Shown here piece by piece: positions 20,012 through 28,692 of a DNA stretch of 64,000 bases. A model generated the notes under the pieces. It worked only from the letters and a program-made list of their open reading frames with translations. It made no database searches and was not told where the DNA came from. The stretch's first letter is position 1, and each line of letters starts with the position of its first letter. Origin of the DNA: Kurthia gibsonii (GTDB taxonomy: Bacteria > Bacillota > Bacilli > Bacillales_A > Planococcaceae). Where the stretch lies: contig NZ_BJOB01000010.1 in the NCBI RefSeq assembly GCF_006539985.1, forward strand, positions 1 through 64,000, written 5' to 3'. A program made the translations under genes and the position numbers.

Positions 20012-20950
20012 TTATTTCTTCTCTTCTTTCTTCCAATTTTGTACGCGTGCGAAGAAAGTTTCGAGCGCTTGAATATTGTCTAGTCTTGGAACTTTCGCGA
20101 GTAGCACATCTTTAACTGCTTGTTCGCCTTCTTTTTTCTTCTGTAAAATGAATAAACTTTTTCCCATCTCTTTTTGTTTAAAAAGATTTTCAGGTAACTG
20201 AACAACCGCTTGAATCCACGCATGTTTTTGCACATAACTATAAAGTAAAGGTGCCTGTTCTGATTCAAATAAGTTATTCGGTACTAAGAAGAATAAGTAG
20301 CCACCGTCTTTCGTATGGTTCATCGATTGCTCAATTAATAAATGGTGTGCATACGTCATACCGTCTTCTTTATGAATTTCAAAGTTCTCTGCATATTCTG
20401 TATCTGGATAATATCCAACAGGTAGATCGCAAATTACCCCATCAACAGGATCGATTAAAAGGTGTTGTAACGCATCTTGACGATATAAAGCAACCGGTTG
20501 CTCCTGTAAATCAGCTGAAACTGCAGCGAGTTGAATTAATAGTTCATCAATCTCTACACCAATTCCTTCAATTTTACCGTCTAAATGATTCATTACAGTC
20601 ATCATTAGGTTCCCTGTACCAATTGTTGGATCAAGTAATGTAACCTTCTCTTGCTCTTTTAATTGCTTTTCAAAGAACTGCTCGACAAAATAGCCTACTA
20701 AAAAACCAAGAGAATCAGGTGTCATTTGATGATTTGGCTGTACGTTTTTACGCATGCCTTTTAATAAAGCGAGTTGAATTGCCTTTCTCACTTGCTCTTT
20801 TGATACTTCTTTTAGAATAGATGATTCAGGTTCTTCCACTAATTGCGTTAAAGTAGATAGAAGACCGTCTAAATACGTAACATCAAATTCTTTGCTTACT
20901 TTTTTAGATTGTTCATCTAAATAAGTGAAAATATTTTCTATTTTTTCCAT
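20012..20950 (-). CDS. ytxK: Class I SAM-dependent methyltransferase YtxK
   Basis: A 312-residue protein of the N6-adenine methyltransferase-like fold. An N-terminal helical part (1-85) is followed by the SAM-binding motif LLDPTIGTGNLMMTVMNHL (about 148-166) and a catalytic-type motif VICDLPVGYYP (about 212-222) in place of the NPPY tetrapeptide of adenine methylases. No target-recognition domain is visible. It may modify RNA or protein rather than DNA; the true substrate is not known. In B. subtilis ytxK is followed by ackA, which is absent here. Confidence 0.88.
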   Translation of the reverse strand: MEKIENIFTYLDEQSKKVSKEFDVTYLDGLLSTLTQLVEEPESSILKEVSKEQVRKAIQLALLKGMRKNVQPNHQMTPDSLGFLVGYFVEQFFEKQLKEQEKVTLLDPTIGTGNLMMTVMNHLDGKIEGIGVEIDELLIQLAAVSADLQEQPVALYRQDALQHLLIDPVDGVICDLPVGYYPDTEYAENFEIHKEDGMTYAHHLLIEQSMNHTKDGGYLFFLVPNNLFESEQAPLLYSYVQKHAWIQAVVQLPENLFKQKEMGKSLFILQKKKEGEQAVKDVLLAKVPRLDNIQALETFFARVQNWKKEEKK

Positions 20951-21015
20951 TTGATACTCCTAAACACGAAAGGGACTATCCTTTACAGGACAGGCCCTAA
21001 CGTTCATGTTTTTAA

Positions 21016-21516
21016 TTAAAGTGTTTTTAAAGCTTCTAAAGCACGATCGTAATCTGGGTGGTTTGTGCCTTCTGGAACATATTCTGTGTAAGTGACTTCA
21101 CCAGCTTCATTAATTACGAAGATTGAACGAGCTAATAAGCGAAGTTCTTTCATTAATACGCCATAAGCTTCACCAAATGATGCATCGCGGTGATCTGATA
21201 ATGTAATAACATTTTCAATACCGTTTGCGCCACACCAACGTTTTTGTGCGAATGGTAAGTCCATAGAAATCGTCAGTACCACAACATCATCACCGAATGA
21301 TGCCGCTTCTTCATTGAAACGACGTGTTTGTGCATCACAAACGCCTGTGTCTAAAGAAGGTACAACTGAAATTAACACTTTTTTACCAGCGAAATCTTTC
21401 CATGTTTTTTCACCTAAACCGTTATCTACAACTTTAAAATCAGGTGCTTTTGAACCTACAGTTACTTCTTCGCCTACTAGTGTTACTGGATTATTAATAA
21501 ATGTTACATTTGCCAT
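21016..21516 (-). CDS. tpx: Thiol peroxidase
   Basis: Atypical two-cysteine peroxiredoxin that reduces peroxides with thioredoxin. 166 residues from the ATG at 21516 (a TTG six bases upstream is too close to the GAGGAGG ribosome site). Peroxidatic Cys60 lies in [15 protein letters not shown] and resolving Cys95 in [11 protein letters not shown]. The length matches B. subtilis Tpx (167). Its neighbours ytxK and yteJ are in the B. subtilis order. Confidence 0.96.
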   Translation of the reverse strand: MANVTFINNPVTLVGEEVTVGSKAPDFKVVDNGLGEKTWKDFAGKKVLISVVPSLDTGVCDAQTRRFNEEAASFGDDVVVLTISMDLPFAQKRWCGANGIENVITLSDHRDASFGEAYGVLMKELRLLARSIFVINEAGEVTYTEYVPEGTNHPDYDRALEALKTL

Positions 21517-21597
21517 TCTCAAAACGCCTCCTCAAAATTTCTACTTCCAATTCTACTAAAATTACACTTTACTACGCAACTATGAAGCCTTCATTCT

Positions 21598-22107
21598 TTA
21601 TACTTCGACTGTTTGCGATACTACTTGTTCTTTTTTACTATATGCTCTTTCATGGATAACATGTGTATCTGCAATGAAATCATGGACAGCTTTATGCTTG
21701 GGTGTGAATGGAATGATTAAATATAAAATTTTCACTGTCATCGAAATAAAGCGCCCTACACCTTCACGAAATAGCACAGTAGACCATGAAAGAGGTTCCC
21801 CATCATCTCGTACGACTTTTAAACCAAAAATCATCTTACCTAATGTCTGACTTAAAAATTTTGTCATCAAGATGAAGTAAATGTAAAACATCACGCCTGA
21901 TAAAACAGCTGAAATCGAGATATATAAAATCAATTCATTTTCCCAAATCGACTTGGGAATAATGTTTTGTAACAGCAGACCAACTAGGACAGTGTTTACT
22001 AATAATACATCAATTAAAAAAGCGAAAAAGCGAACCCAAAATCCCGCTGATTTATGTTCAAAAATAGCGGATTCTTGCATTTCGATTTGCGTTGCAAATT
22101 GTGTCAT
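21598..22107 (-). CDS. yteJ: RDD family membrane protein YteJ
   Basis: A 169-residue membrane protein with the RDD domain. Hydrophobic segments lie at about 24-46, 57-80 and 125-145. The motif Ala-Gly-Phe-Trp-Val-Arg-Phe-Phe-Ala-Phe-Leu-Ile-Asp (20-32) gives the Arg and Asp that name the family. It starts 11 bases after the sppA stop, the same pair as in B. subtilis (yteI-yteJ), where it regulates or protects with SppA (protection from lantibiotics and lysozyme). The link here rests on synteny. Confidence 0.9.
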   Translation of the reverse strand: MTQFATQIEMQESAIFEHKSAGFWVRFFAFLIDVLLVNTVLVGLLLQNIIPKSIWENELILYISISAVLSGVMFYIYFILMTKFLSQTLGKMIFGLKVVRDDGEPLSWSTVLFREGVGRFISMTVKILYLIIPFTPKHKAVHDFIADTHVIHERAYSKKEQVVSQTVEV

Positions 22108-22118
22108 GCGAAAACCTC

Positions 22119-23135
22119 CTATTCTTCACCATACATATACATGAGACGTGGGCCATTTTGTGCATTTGATAAAATGTGTTGAACCATTTGTGCATCAACT
22201 GAGCCACCACCTAATAACGACTGCACTTTTGTTGCAAATAAGCTTGTGATGGAATCGCTTGTACTGTATTCATATACTTTTGAACCTGTTAAACCTTTTT
22301 CTTTCTTCATTGCAGCAATCGCATCCTCTGTATAACCGAATTCATCTGCTAATCCTACTTTTACAGCTTGTGAACCATTATATACGCGACCATCTGCTAA
22401 TTTTTTAACTTTTTCCATCGGCATATTACGACCATCTGCTACAACTTTTAAGAAACGTTGGTATGAGTCATCAACCATTGATTGTAAGATTTTACGGTCG
22501 CCTTCTGTCATCTCACGAGAACCACTCATAATATCTTTATACGGGCCTGTTTTAATCGTTTCGAATTTCACACCGTATTTATCAGCTAATTTACTGTAAT
22601 TGATTGACTGCATGATAACGCCGATTGAACCTGTTAATGTCTCTTCATCGATAAAGATTTTATCTGTTGGTGCTGAGATATAGTAACCACCTGAAGCAGC
22701 CATTGATCCCATTGATGTATAGATTGGAATATTACGCGTCTTTTGAATATCTTTGATTTTCTCGTAAATCTGTTTTGATTCGACAACGCCACCACCTGGT
22801 GAATTCACATATAATACAACACCTTTTACAGTTTTATCTTTTTTCACATCATCTAACTGTTTTAAAAACTGTTTATGATTATATCCTTTTGATCCTGTAA
22901 ACGCTGAAGATTCACCAGTATCTTGAATTGCTCCATCTACTTTTAAAACTGCAATTTGTGATGTTTCTTTTCCTTCTTGTACTGTTGTACGTTCAAGTGA
23001 AGATTCTTCACCCATTATTTGCACCATAGCATCAGAAAATTTTACTTTACTAAAATTAATCAAGCCACTAATTACCGTAGAACCAACCAGTAAAAAGGCT
23101 GCTATTCCAAGTGCAATCCACCTTTTTGCATTCAT
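22119..23135 (-). CDS. sppA: Signal peptide peptidase SppA
   Basis: Membrane-anchored Ser-Lys protease of the S49 family that degrades leftover signal peptides. 338 residues with one N-terminal membrane segment (about 8-28). The catalytic Ser lies in SMGSMAASGGYYISA (about 143-157), with the general-base Lys expected in SGSREMTEGDRK region (about 200-210); VVLYVNSPGGGVVESKQIY is the family's oxyanion region. Start at 23135 has a GGAG ribosome site. It is co-transcribed with yteJ. Confidence 0.95.
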   Translation of the reverse strand: MNAKRWIALGIAAFLLVGSTVISGLINFSKVKFSDAMVQIMGEESSLERTTVQEGKETSQIAVLKVDGAIQDTGESSAFTGSKGYNHKQFLKQLDDVKKDKTVKGVVLYVNSPGGGVVESKQIYEKIKDIQKTRNIPIYTSMGSMAASGGYYISAPTDKIFIDEETLTGSIGVIMQSINYSKLADKYGVKFETIKTGPYKDIMSGSREMTEGDRKILQSMVDDSYQRFLKVVADGRNMPMEKVKKLADGRVYNGSQAVKVGLADEFGYTEDAIAAMKKEKGLTGSKVYEYSTSDSITSLFATKVQSLLGGGSVDAQMVQHILSNAQNGPRLMYMYGEE

Positions 23136-23188
23136 AAACTCATCTCCTCTGACTGTTTATACGCATTATTATTCCAAATGTTTCATTT

Positions 23189-24091
23189 TCAGGCTAAATT
23201 TTTTGATTTTTTCGCCTCTACAATTGTAGCATACGAGAAAACAATAATGGCAAGCCAGATACAGCCAAATGCAATGAAATCATGAAGCCCAAATTTTTCA
23301 TGGTAAATAAATGTACCAATTAACAATGTCATAGTTGGCGCAATATATTGGAAGAATCCAACTAAGTAAAGTGGAATATTTTGTGCACCTACTGCAAATA
23401 AGATTAGTGGAATTGCTGTGATGACACCTGTACCAATTAATAGGAATGTTGTTACCCAATCTAAGTGGAACATTGCCGATTCACCTTTAGCAATTAAGTA
23501 AATGTAATATCCAAGTGCAAGTGGTAAAATGAACAACGTTTCAATTACTAAACCGCGTGTAGCATCTAATTTGATTTGTTTCTTTAATAACCCATAAATA
23601 CCAAATGAAAAAGCAAGGCCAAGTGCTACAAATGGGAACTTTCCATTTGAAATAATGAGAACTGCTACACCGACAAATGCAATGATGCACGCTAAAACTT
23701 GCGCCTTTGATAAACGCTCTTTCAAGAAAATAACACCTAGTAATACAGAAACTAATGGATTAATATAATAACCCATACTTGTCTCTACAATATGATTATG
23801 ATTCACTGCCCAAATAAATATGTACCAGTTTGCTGATATTAAATAGGAAGCTGCAACTAATGACCAAAATGATTTTTGATGTTGCCAAAGCGTTTGAACA
23901 TCTTGCAATAAATCTTTTCCTTGTCGAATGGCTACGACAAAGATGAGCGTTAAAATAAATGACCAGACAATGCGACTCGTAATAATTTCGTTACTACTCA
24001 CCATGTCTAGTTGTTTCCAATAAATTGGTACAAGTCCCCACATAATATACGCAAACGTTGCGGACAAAATACCTTTTTTTGTCGAATCCAT
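23189..24091 (-). CDS. rarD: EamA/RarD family transporter
   Basis: A membrane permease of the RarD branch of the drug/metabolite transporter superfamily, 300 residues from the ATG at 24091. About ten hydrophobic helices can be counted through the sequence; the N-terminal stretch GILSATFAYIMWGLVPIYWK is characteristic of RarD proteins. The frame remains open upstream to 24208, but that part overlaps the terminator of the next gene and has no ribosome site, so it is excluded. Substrate is not known (chloramphenicol resistance was the original E. coli-type phenotype). Confidence 0.92.
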   Translation of the reverse strand: MDSTKKGILSATFAYIMWGLVPIYWKQLDMVSSNEIITSRIVWSFILTLIFVVAIRQGKDLLQDVQTLWQHQKSFWSLVAASYLISANWYIFIWAVNHNHIVETSMGYYINPLVSVLLGVIFLKERLSKAQVLACIIAFVGVAVLIISNGKFPFVALGLAFSFGIYGLLKKQIKLDATRGLVIETLFILPLALGYYIYLIAKGESAMFHLDWVTTFLLIGTGVITAIPLILFAVGAQNIPLYLVGFFQYIAPTMTLLIGTFIYHEKFGLHDFIAFGCIWLAIIVFSYATIVEAKKSKNLA

Positions 24092-24196
24092 TCTCGTTTC
24101 ATCTCTTTTCTTCTTTCTAGTGTTTCTATAGTATAGTAATATTTGTTTGCATATGTAAATAATTTTTTCTTCGCCTCGCGAAATTTTCAAATAGGA

Positions 24197-24235
24197 ATAA
24201 GCCCGCATACATCTACTACTGCATACGGGCTTATT
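24197..24235 (-). terminator. Terminator after the acyl-CoA synthetase gene
   Basis: AATAAGCCCG (24197-24206) pairs with CGGGCTTATT (24226-24235), with extra pairs toward the loop. Stop codon of the synthetase lies at 24248. The tail is only moderately T-rich. Confidence 0.75.
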
Positions 24236-24247
24236 TGTTCTATTTCA

Positions 24248-25828
24248 TTACACTGTTTTTTTCATTTCACGTTCGCGTAATTCCACACGGCGAATTTTAC
24301 CTGATGCTGTTTTTGGTAATTCATCAACGAATTCAATTGCACGTGGATATTTATAAGGAGCTGTTGCTTCTTTTGCAAAGCTTTGCAGCTCTTTAATAAA
24401 TCCTTCTTCGTTCGCGCGTTCTTTGTTTTGTAAGATGATATACGCTTTAACAATCGCTCCACGAATTTCATCTGGACTTCCAACTACTGCACACTCTTGT
24501 ACATCAGGGTGCTTCACAAGTGCATCCTCTACTTCGAATGGTCCAATTGTATAGCCTGAACTGATGATAATATCATCGCTGCGACCTTCAAACCAGAAGT
24601 AACCGTCTTCGTCTACTTTGGCTTGGTCACCTGTAATGTAGTAATCACCTCGGAATTGCCCTTGTGTACGCTCAGGATCGCGATAATATTCTTTGAATAG
24701 TGCAGGTGTTGTTTTATGAATGGCGATATCTCCTACTGTATTTGGCGCACATGGTTCACCGTTCTCATCAACCACAACTACCATGTTTCCTGGTGTTGGT
24801 TTACCCATCGAACCTAATTTTGCTTCCATGCCTTTCATTGTACCGATTAGTAATGTATTTTCAGTTTGACCATAACCATCACGTACTTGTAAATCAAATA
24901 TCTGTTGAAATTTATTAATCACTTCTACATTTAGTGGTTCACCTGCAGAAACTGCACTGTGTAAGCTGCTTAAATCAAAGTCAGCTAAATTTTCAACTTT
25001 CGCCATGACACGATACTCCGTCGGGGTACAGCATAGAACATTAATTTTATGTTCTTGAATAAGTGACAGATAGGTTTGAGCATCAAAACGACCATTATAA
25101 ACAAAGCCTGTTGCACCGCTACCTAATACAGATAGGAGTGGACTCCAAATCCATTTTTGCCACCCTGGACTTGCTGTTGCCCAAACTAAATCACCTTTTT
25201 GAATTCCTAACCAGTGAGAAGCTGCTGTACGTAAATGCGCGTAAGCCCATGCATGTGTGTGAACAGCTGCTTTTGGATTACCCGTCGTGCCACTTGTATA
25301 AGATAGGAACGCTGTATCCGTACTTTGCGTATCGCACATTTCAAATGATGTAGAAGCTCCCTTCACTTCTTCTAGCAATGGAACCCAAGGTGTATGTGCA
25401 TGACCAATTACAAATTGTTTGACACCTTCTAAATTACGTACTTGATCGAATTGATCAATGTATGGTTCGTATGACACAATTGCTTTTGCTGAACTGTGTT
25501 CAATACGGTATTCAATATCTTTTGTACGTAGCATTTCAGAACTCGGAATCACAACAATTCCGGATTTAATCGCCGCAATATACGTAACATATGCTTCAAT
25601 TAAACGCGGAACCATGACAATCATAACGTCTCCTTTTTTTAGTCCATGTGCTTGAAACACATTGGCCATTTGATTCGCTTGTTGAATGAGAGCATCGTAT
25701 GTGATTTCTTTGTGTTGTCCTTCTACGTCTTCATATTTGACCGCTATGGCACCTTCACCTGTTGCGAACTGTTCAAACTCTGATACCAAGTTATAATGTT
25801 CTGGTGCTAATAAATCCTCTCTTTTCAT
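24248..25828 (-). CDS. mbcS: Acyl-CoA synthetase, MbcS/YtcI-like
   Basis: AMP-forming acyl-CoA synthetase, 526 residues. The ANL-family motifs are present: phosphate-binding LSYTSGTTGNPKAAVHTHAWAY (about 176-197), YGQTENTLLIG (about 320), YITGDQAKVDEDGYFWFEGRSDDIIISSGY (about 395-425) and the C-terminal catalytic lysine in LPKTASGKIRRVELR. In B. subtilis MbcS (YtcI) activates methylbutyrate and related short branched acids and sits near sppA, as here. Best guess from length and synteny; a strict acetate specificity is not excluded. That lysine is also the type of site that AcuA acetylates. Confidence 0.85.
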   Translation of the reverse strand: MKREDLLAPEHYNLVSEFEQFATGEGAIAVKYEDVEGQHKEITYDALIQQANQMANVFQAHGLKKGDVMIVMVPRLIEAYVTYIAAIKSGIVVIPSSEMLRTKDIEYRIEHSSAKAIVSYEPYIDQFDQVRNLEGVKQFVIGHAHTPWVPLLEEVKGASTSFEMCDTQSTDTAFLSYTSGTTGNPKAAVHTHAWAYAHLRTAASHWLGIQKGDLVWATASPGWQKWIWSPLLSVLGSGATGFVYNGRFDAQTYLSLIQEHKINVLCCTPTEYRVMAKVENLADFDLSSLHSAVSAGEPLNVEVINKFQQIFDLQVRDGYGQTENTLLIGTMKGMEAKLGSMGKPTPGNMVVVVDENGEPCAPNTVGDIAIHKTTPALFKEYYRDPERTQGQFRGDYYITGDQAKVDEDGYFWFEGRSDDIIISSGYTIGPFEVEDALVKHPDVQECAVVGSPDEIRGAIVKAYIILQNKERANEEGFIKELQSFAKEATAPYKYPRAIEFVDELPKTASGKIRRVELREREMKKTV

Positions 25829-26173
25829 AACGAACTCCCCCTAAATTTAAGATTTCTGCTTAATTATTATAACTAAGCACTCCCAATCACACAACCTATT
25901 ACTATAACTTATTATTATTACTAGGTCTTAATATTAAAAGAAAAACTTTTTAATTACCTAATAATTCCCAAAATTATAACATATTAAAAAAGTAAAATAC
26001 TATTATAAACTATAGAGAAAAGTGTGTTTTTCAACAAAATTATTCAAAAAACGAGCATTAAACACTCAAATTAGTTATTTTATGTAACTTTAGATTCTTG
26101 AATTCTGATGTATTCATTAATAAATAAACGATTGAAAATAATTTATTTACTTAACTAAAATATTTTCCAGTAC
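25829..26173. other. AT-rich intergenic region, no gene seen
   Basis: About 345 bases of very AT-rich sequence between the synthetase gene and thiI. On the minus strand TATAAT near 25975 (rc ATTATA) could be the synthetase promoter, though a good -35 is not evident. A short palindrome AATTA-N5-TAATT lies at about 25953-25967. Nothing else convincing. Confidence 0.5.
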
Positions 26174-26206
26174 AAAAAAACCGCATAAAATATACGGATT
26201 TTTTGC
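26174..26206 (-). terminator. Probable terminator after thiI
   Basis: AAAAAACCGCAT and ATACGGATTTTTT are near-complementary (one mismatch) and give a hairpin with T run on the minus strand, eight bases after the thiI stop. Confidence 0.65.
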
Positions 26207-26213
26207 TTTTCAT

Positions 26214-27419
26214 TTAAAGTAAATCATCAAAAACATCTACTTCTTTTTTACGTGGGAAGTCATGAATTTCGCGATTTTGTATCGCGCGTTCAATCATTTC
26301 ATCGAAATCTGTAAAGCTTTCATAATAATTCATTTTGTCGATTTTGGGTTTAGTTTTTGGACTTGCTGGTGTAAATACCGTACAGCAATCCTCATATGGA
26401 CGAATCGATGTTTCATACGTACCAATTTTTTGTGCGATATCAATAATTTCAAGCTTATCGTATGTGATTAGCGGACGTAAAATAGGCGTTGTTGTTACAT
26501 CATTAATAGCTGCTAAACTCTCTAATGTTTGACTCGCTACCTGTCCTAAATTCTCTCCTGTCACTAAGACTTTTGCGTCAATTTCTTTACGAACTAAATC
26601 AGAAATTTTCATCATCATACGACGTGTTGAAGTCATCGTTACATTCTCCGGTACATTTTGTTGAATCGTTTGCTGAATTTCTGTAAATGGAATAATGTGT
26701 AGACGAACTTTACCACCAAATTGACTGATTTGTTGACAAAGATCTTTTACTTTTTCAAGTGATTGGTCACTTGTGAACGGCGGACTAAAGAAATGAATCG
26801 CTTCAATTCGCACACCACGCTTCATAATGAAGTATGCTGCTACGGGGCTATCAATCCCACCTGATAATAATAGAAGTGCTTTACCATTTGAACCAACTGG
26901 TAAACCTGTAGCACCTGGAATTTTCTCCACCATCATATATGTGCCATTTTCACGTACTTCCACAACTAATTCAATTTCTGGATTTTTCATTTGAACCGTC
27001 ATGCCTGGCAGTGTCGTTAACACATGCCCTGCTAAATCACGATTTAATTCATATGTGTCTAATTCAAATTTTTTATAAGCACGACGTACATTCACTTTGA
27101 ATGTTTTACCTTTGTAATCGATTCCTTCAACAATCTTTACAGCGAGTGCTTTCATTTCTTGTAAATCGGTTTTACATTCTGCTACTGGACTAAATGATTG
27201 TATGCCGAAAACACGTGGTAAACGTTCTAATAAAATTGCCATCTCATGTTCATGACTACTTCTTAAATACATACGATCATGCTCTGAACGAATACGTAAA
27301 TCTGTTACATCTTGAAAAACAAAACGTAGATTTTCACGTAGACGACTAATGAATTGTTTACGGTTCTTTCCTTTTGTTGAAATTTCACCGTAACGAATTA
27401 AAATTTCATGCCATTTCAT
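26214..27419 (-). CDS. thiI: tRNA 4-thiouridine synthase ThiI
   Basis: Sulfur transferase for 4-thiouridine at position 8 of tRNAs; 401 residues, the length of Bacillus ThiI, which lacks the C-terminal rhodanese domain of E. coli ThiI. N-terminal ferredoxin-like and THUMP domains (about 1-165) are followed by the PP-loop ATP pyrophosphatase with LLSGGIDSPVAAYFIMKRG (about 183-201). It overlaps the end of the cysteine desulfurase gene by 14 bases. The pair is known to work together in B. subtilis (NifZ gives sulfur to ThiI). Confidence 0.96.
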   Translation of the reverse strand: MKWHEILIRYGEISTKGKNRKQFISRLRENLRFVFQDVTDLRIRSEHDRMYLRSSHEHEMAILLERLPRVFGIQSFSPVAECKTDLQEMKALAVKIVEGIDYKGKTFKVNVRRAYKKFELDTYELNRDLAGHVLTTLPGMTVQMKNPEIELVVEVRENGTYMMVEKIPGATGLPVGSNGKALLLLSGGIDSPVAAYFIMKRGVRIEAIHFFSPPFTSDQSLEKVKDLCQQISQFGGKVRLHIIPFTEIQQTIQQNVPENVTMTSTRRMMMKISDLVRKEIDAKVLVTGENLGQVASQTLESLAAINDVTTTPILRPLITYDKLEIIDIAQKIGTYETSIRPYEDCCTVFTPASPKTKPKIDKMNYYESFTDFDEMIERAIQNREIHDFPRKKEVDVFDDLL

Positions 27420-28563
27420 ATTTTTTGACCTCTCCCTTAACTTGCTGAATCACGCGTTCTATAATGTCTTTTACTTGCTGAATTTCCTCATCTGTATTAA
27501 ACATCCCAAAGCTAATACGCACAACACCACGTGCATATTCATGTGGCACATTCATCGCAGATACAACATGACTAACCTTTGTATCTTTTGAATGACAAGC
27601 ACTTGAAGTAGAAATAATGACATTATGCGCTTGCATCGCATTAATCATCACTTCACCTTTGATACCTGAAACTGCATAACTAACAATATGAGGTGCACCC
27701 TGATTCGTTGATAGTACACGAATTGCTTTAAATTGCTGTAAAAATTCATGTAGCTCATTGCGCCACATGCTATATTTCCTCGCATTCACTTGTTGCTGTT
27801 CAGCAGATAAACGAATCGCTTTTGATAATGCCACATACTGAGGAACAGCTACTGTACCGCTGCGCAACCCCATCTCTTGACCACCGCCATGAATGAGTGG
27901 TTCAAGTGTCATTTGTTTACGAAAAACTGCTACACCTGTTCCTTTTAGTGCGTGTAGTTTATGACCGGAAATTGTAATTGCATCTGGCCCTGCTTCACTT
28001 GCAAAACGGATTGGTAACTTACCAAAACTTTGCACCGCATCCACATGGAAAAAAGCACGACTTTCTCGATGAACAATTTGTGCAATTTGTTCAATCGGTT
28101 GAATCGCACCCACTTCATTATTCACATGCATGACACTTACAAGTACCGTATCTTTTTGCAATTTTCGCTGTAAATCTTCTAAGTCGATAATACCTGTTGT
28201 TGTGACGTCCACATAATCAACTGTAAATCCTTCTTGTTCTAAAGCACGCACACTTTCTAATACCGACGCATGCTCAATCGCTGAAACTAAAATATGCTTT
28301 CCTCGATGTGTATTTGCTCGCGCAATGCCTTTTATAATAAAATTATTCGATTCTGAACCACCTGAAGTAAATACAACTTGTTCAGCTGTTGTGCCAAAAA
28401 CATCGGCTACTTGTTGGCGAGAACGATTTAATAATTTATTTGTTTCGACACCCATTTCATGCAATGAAGCTGGATTTGCGTAAAAACGTTCATTCGCTTG
28501 AATAAACGTACGCATAATTTGTTCATCTGGCTTCGTCGTCGCACTGTTGTCTAAATAAATCAT
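27406..28563 (-). CDS. nifZ: Cysteine desulfurase (NifZ/IscS-like)
   Basis: PLP-dependent class V aminotransferase-fold enzyme that moves sulfur from cysteine to its own cysteine, then to ThiI. 385 residues. The PLP lysine lies in TISGHKLHALKGTG (about 195-208), and the catalytic Cys in STSSACHSKDTKVSHV (about 313-328). Genome context (overlap with thiI, next to ezrA) is the same as for B. subtilis nifZ, and distinguishes it from iscS of [Fe-S] assembly. The start MIYLDNSATTKPD is family-typical. Confidence 0.95.
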   Translation of the reverse strand: MIYLDNSATTKPDEQIMRTFIQANERFYANPASLHEMGVETNKLLNRSRQQVADVFGTTAEQVVFTSGGSESNNFIIKGIARANTHRGKHILVSAIEHASVLESVRALEQEGFTVDYVDVTTTGIIDLEDLQRKLQKDTVLVSVMHVNNEVGAIQPIEQIAQIVHRESRAFFHVDAVQSFGKLPIRFASEAGPDAITISGHKLHALKGTGVAVFRKQMTLEPLIHGGGQEMGLRSGTVAVPQYVALSKAIRLSAEQQQVNARKYSMWRNELHEFLQQFKAIRVLSTNQGAPHIVSYAVSGIKGEVMINAMQAHNVIISTSSACHSKDTKVSHVVSAMNVPHEYARGVVRISFGMFNTDEEIQQVKDIIERVIQQVKGEVKKYEMA

Positions 28564-28646
28564 ATTGACCCTTCCTTCTATCGTACATATTCAATTATTA
28601 TATCAAAAAGAATAACAGATGTCTTACACCTTTGCTTACAATGTAA

Positions 28647-28680
28647 AAGAGGTTAGAGCAAACATTCGCTCCAACCCCTA
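28647..28680 (-). terminator. Probable terminator after ezrA
   Basis: GAGGTTAGAGC (28649-28659) pairs with GCTCCAACCCC (28668-28678) with two mismatches; on the minus strand CTCTTTTAC follows. It lies 13 bases after the ezrA stop. Confidence 0.6.
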
Positions 28681-28692
28681 ATTAAGTGCATA

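Noticed and set aside
24092-24208. N-terminal extension of rarD
   Set aside because: Lies over the terminator of the next gene and has no ribosome site; ATG 24091 preferred.
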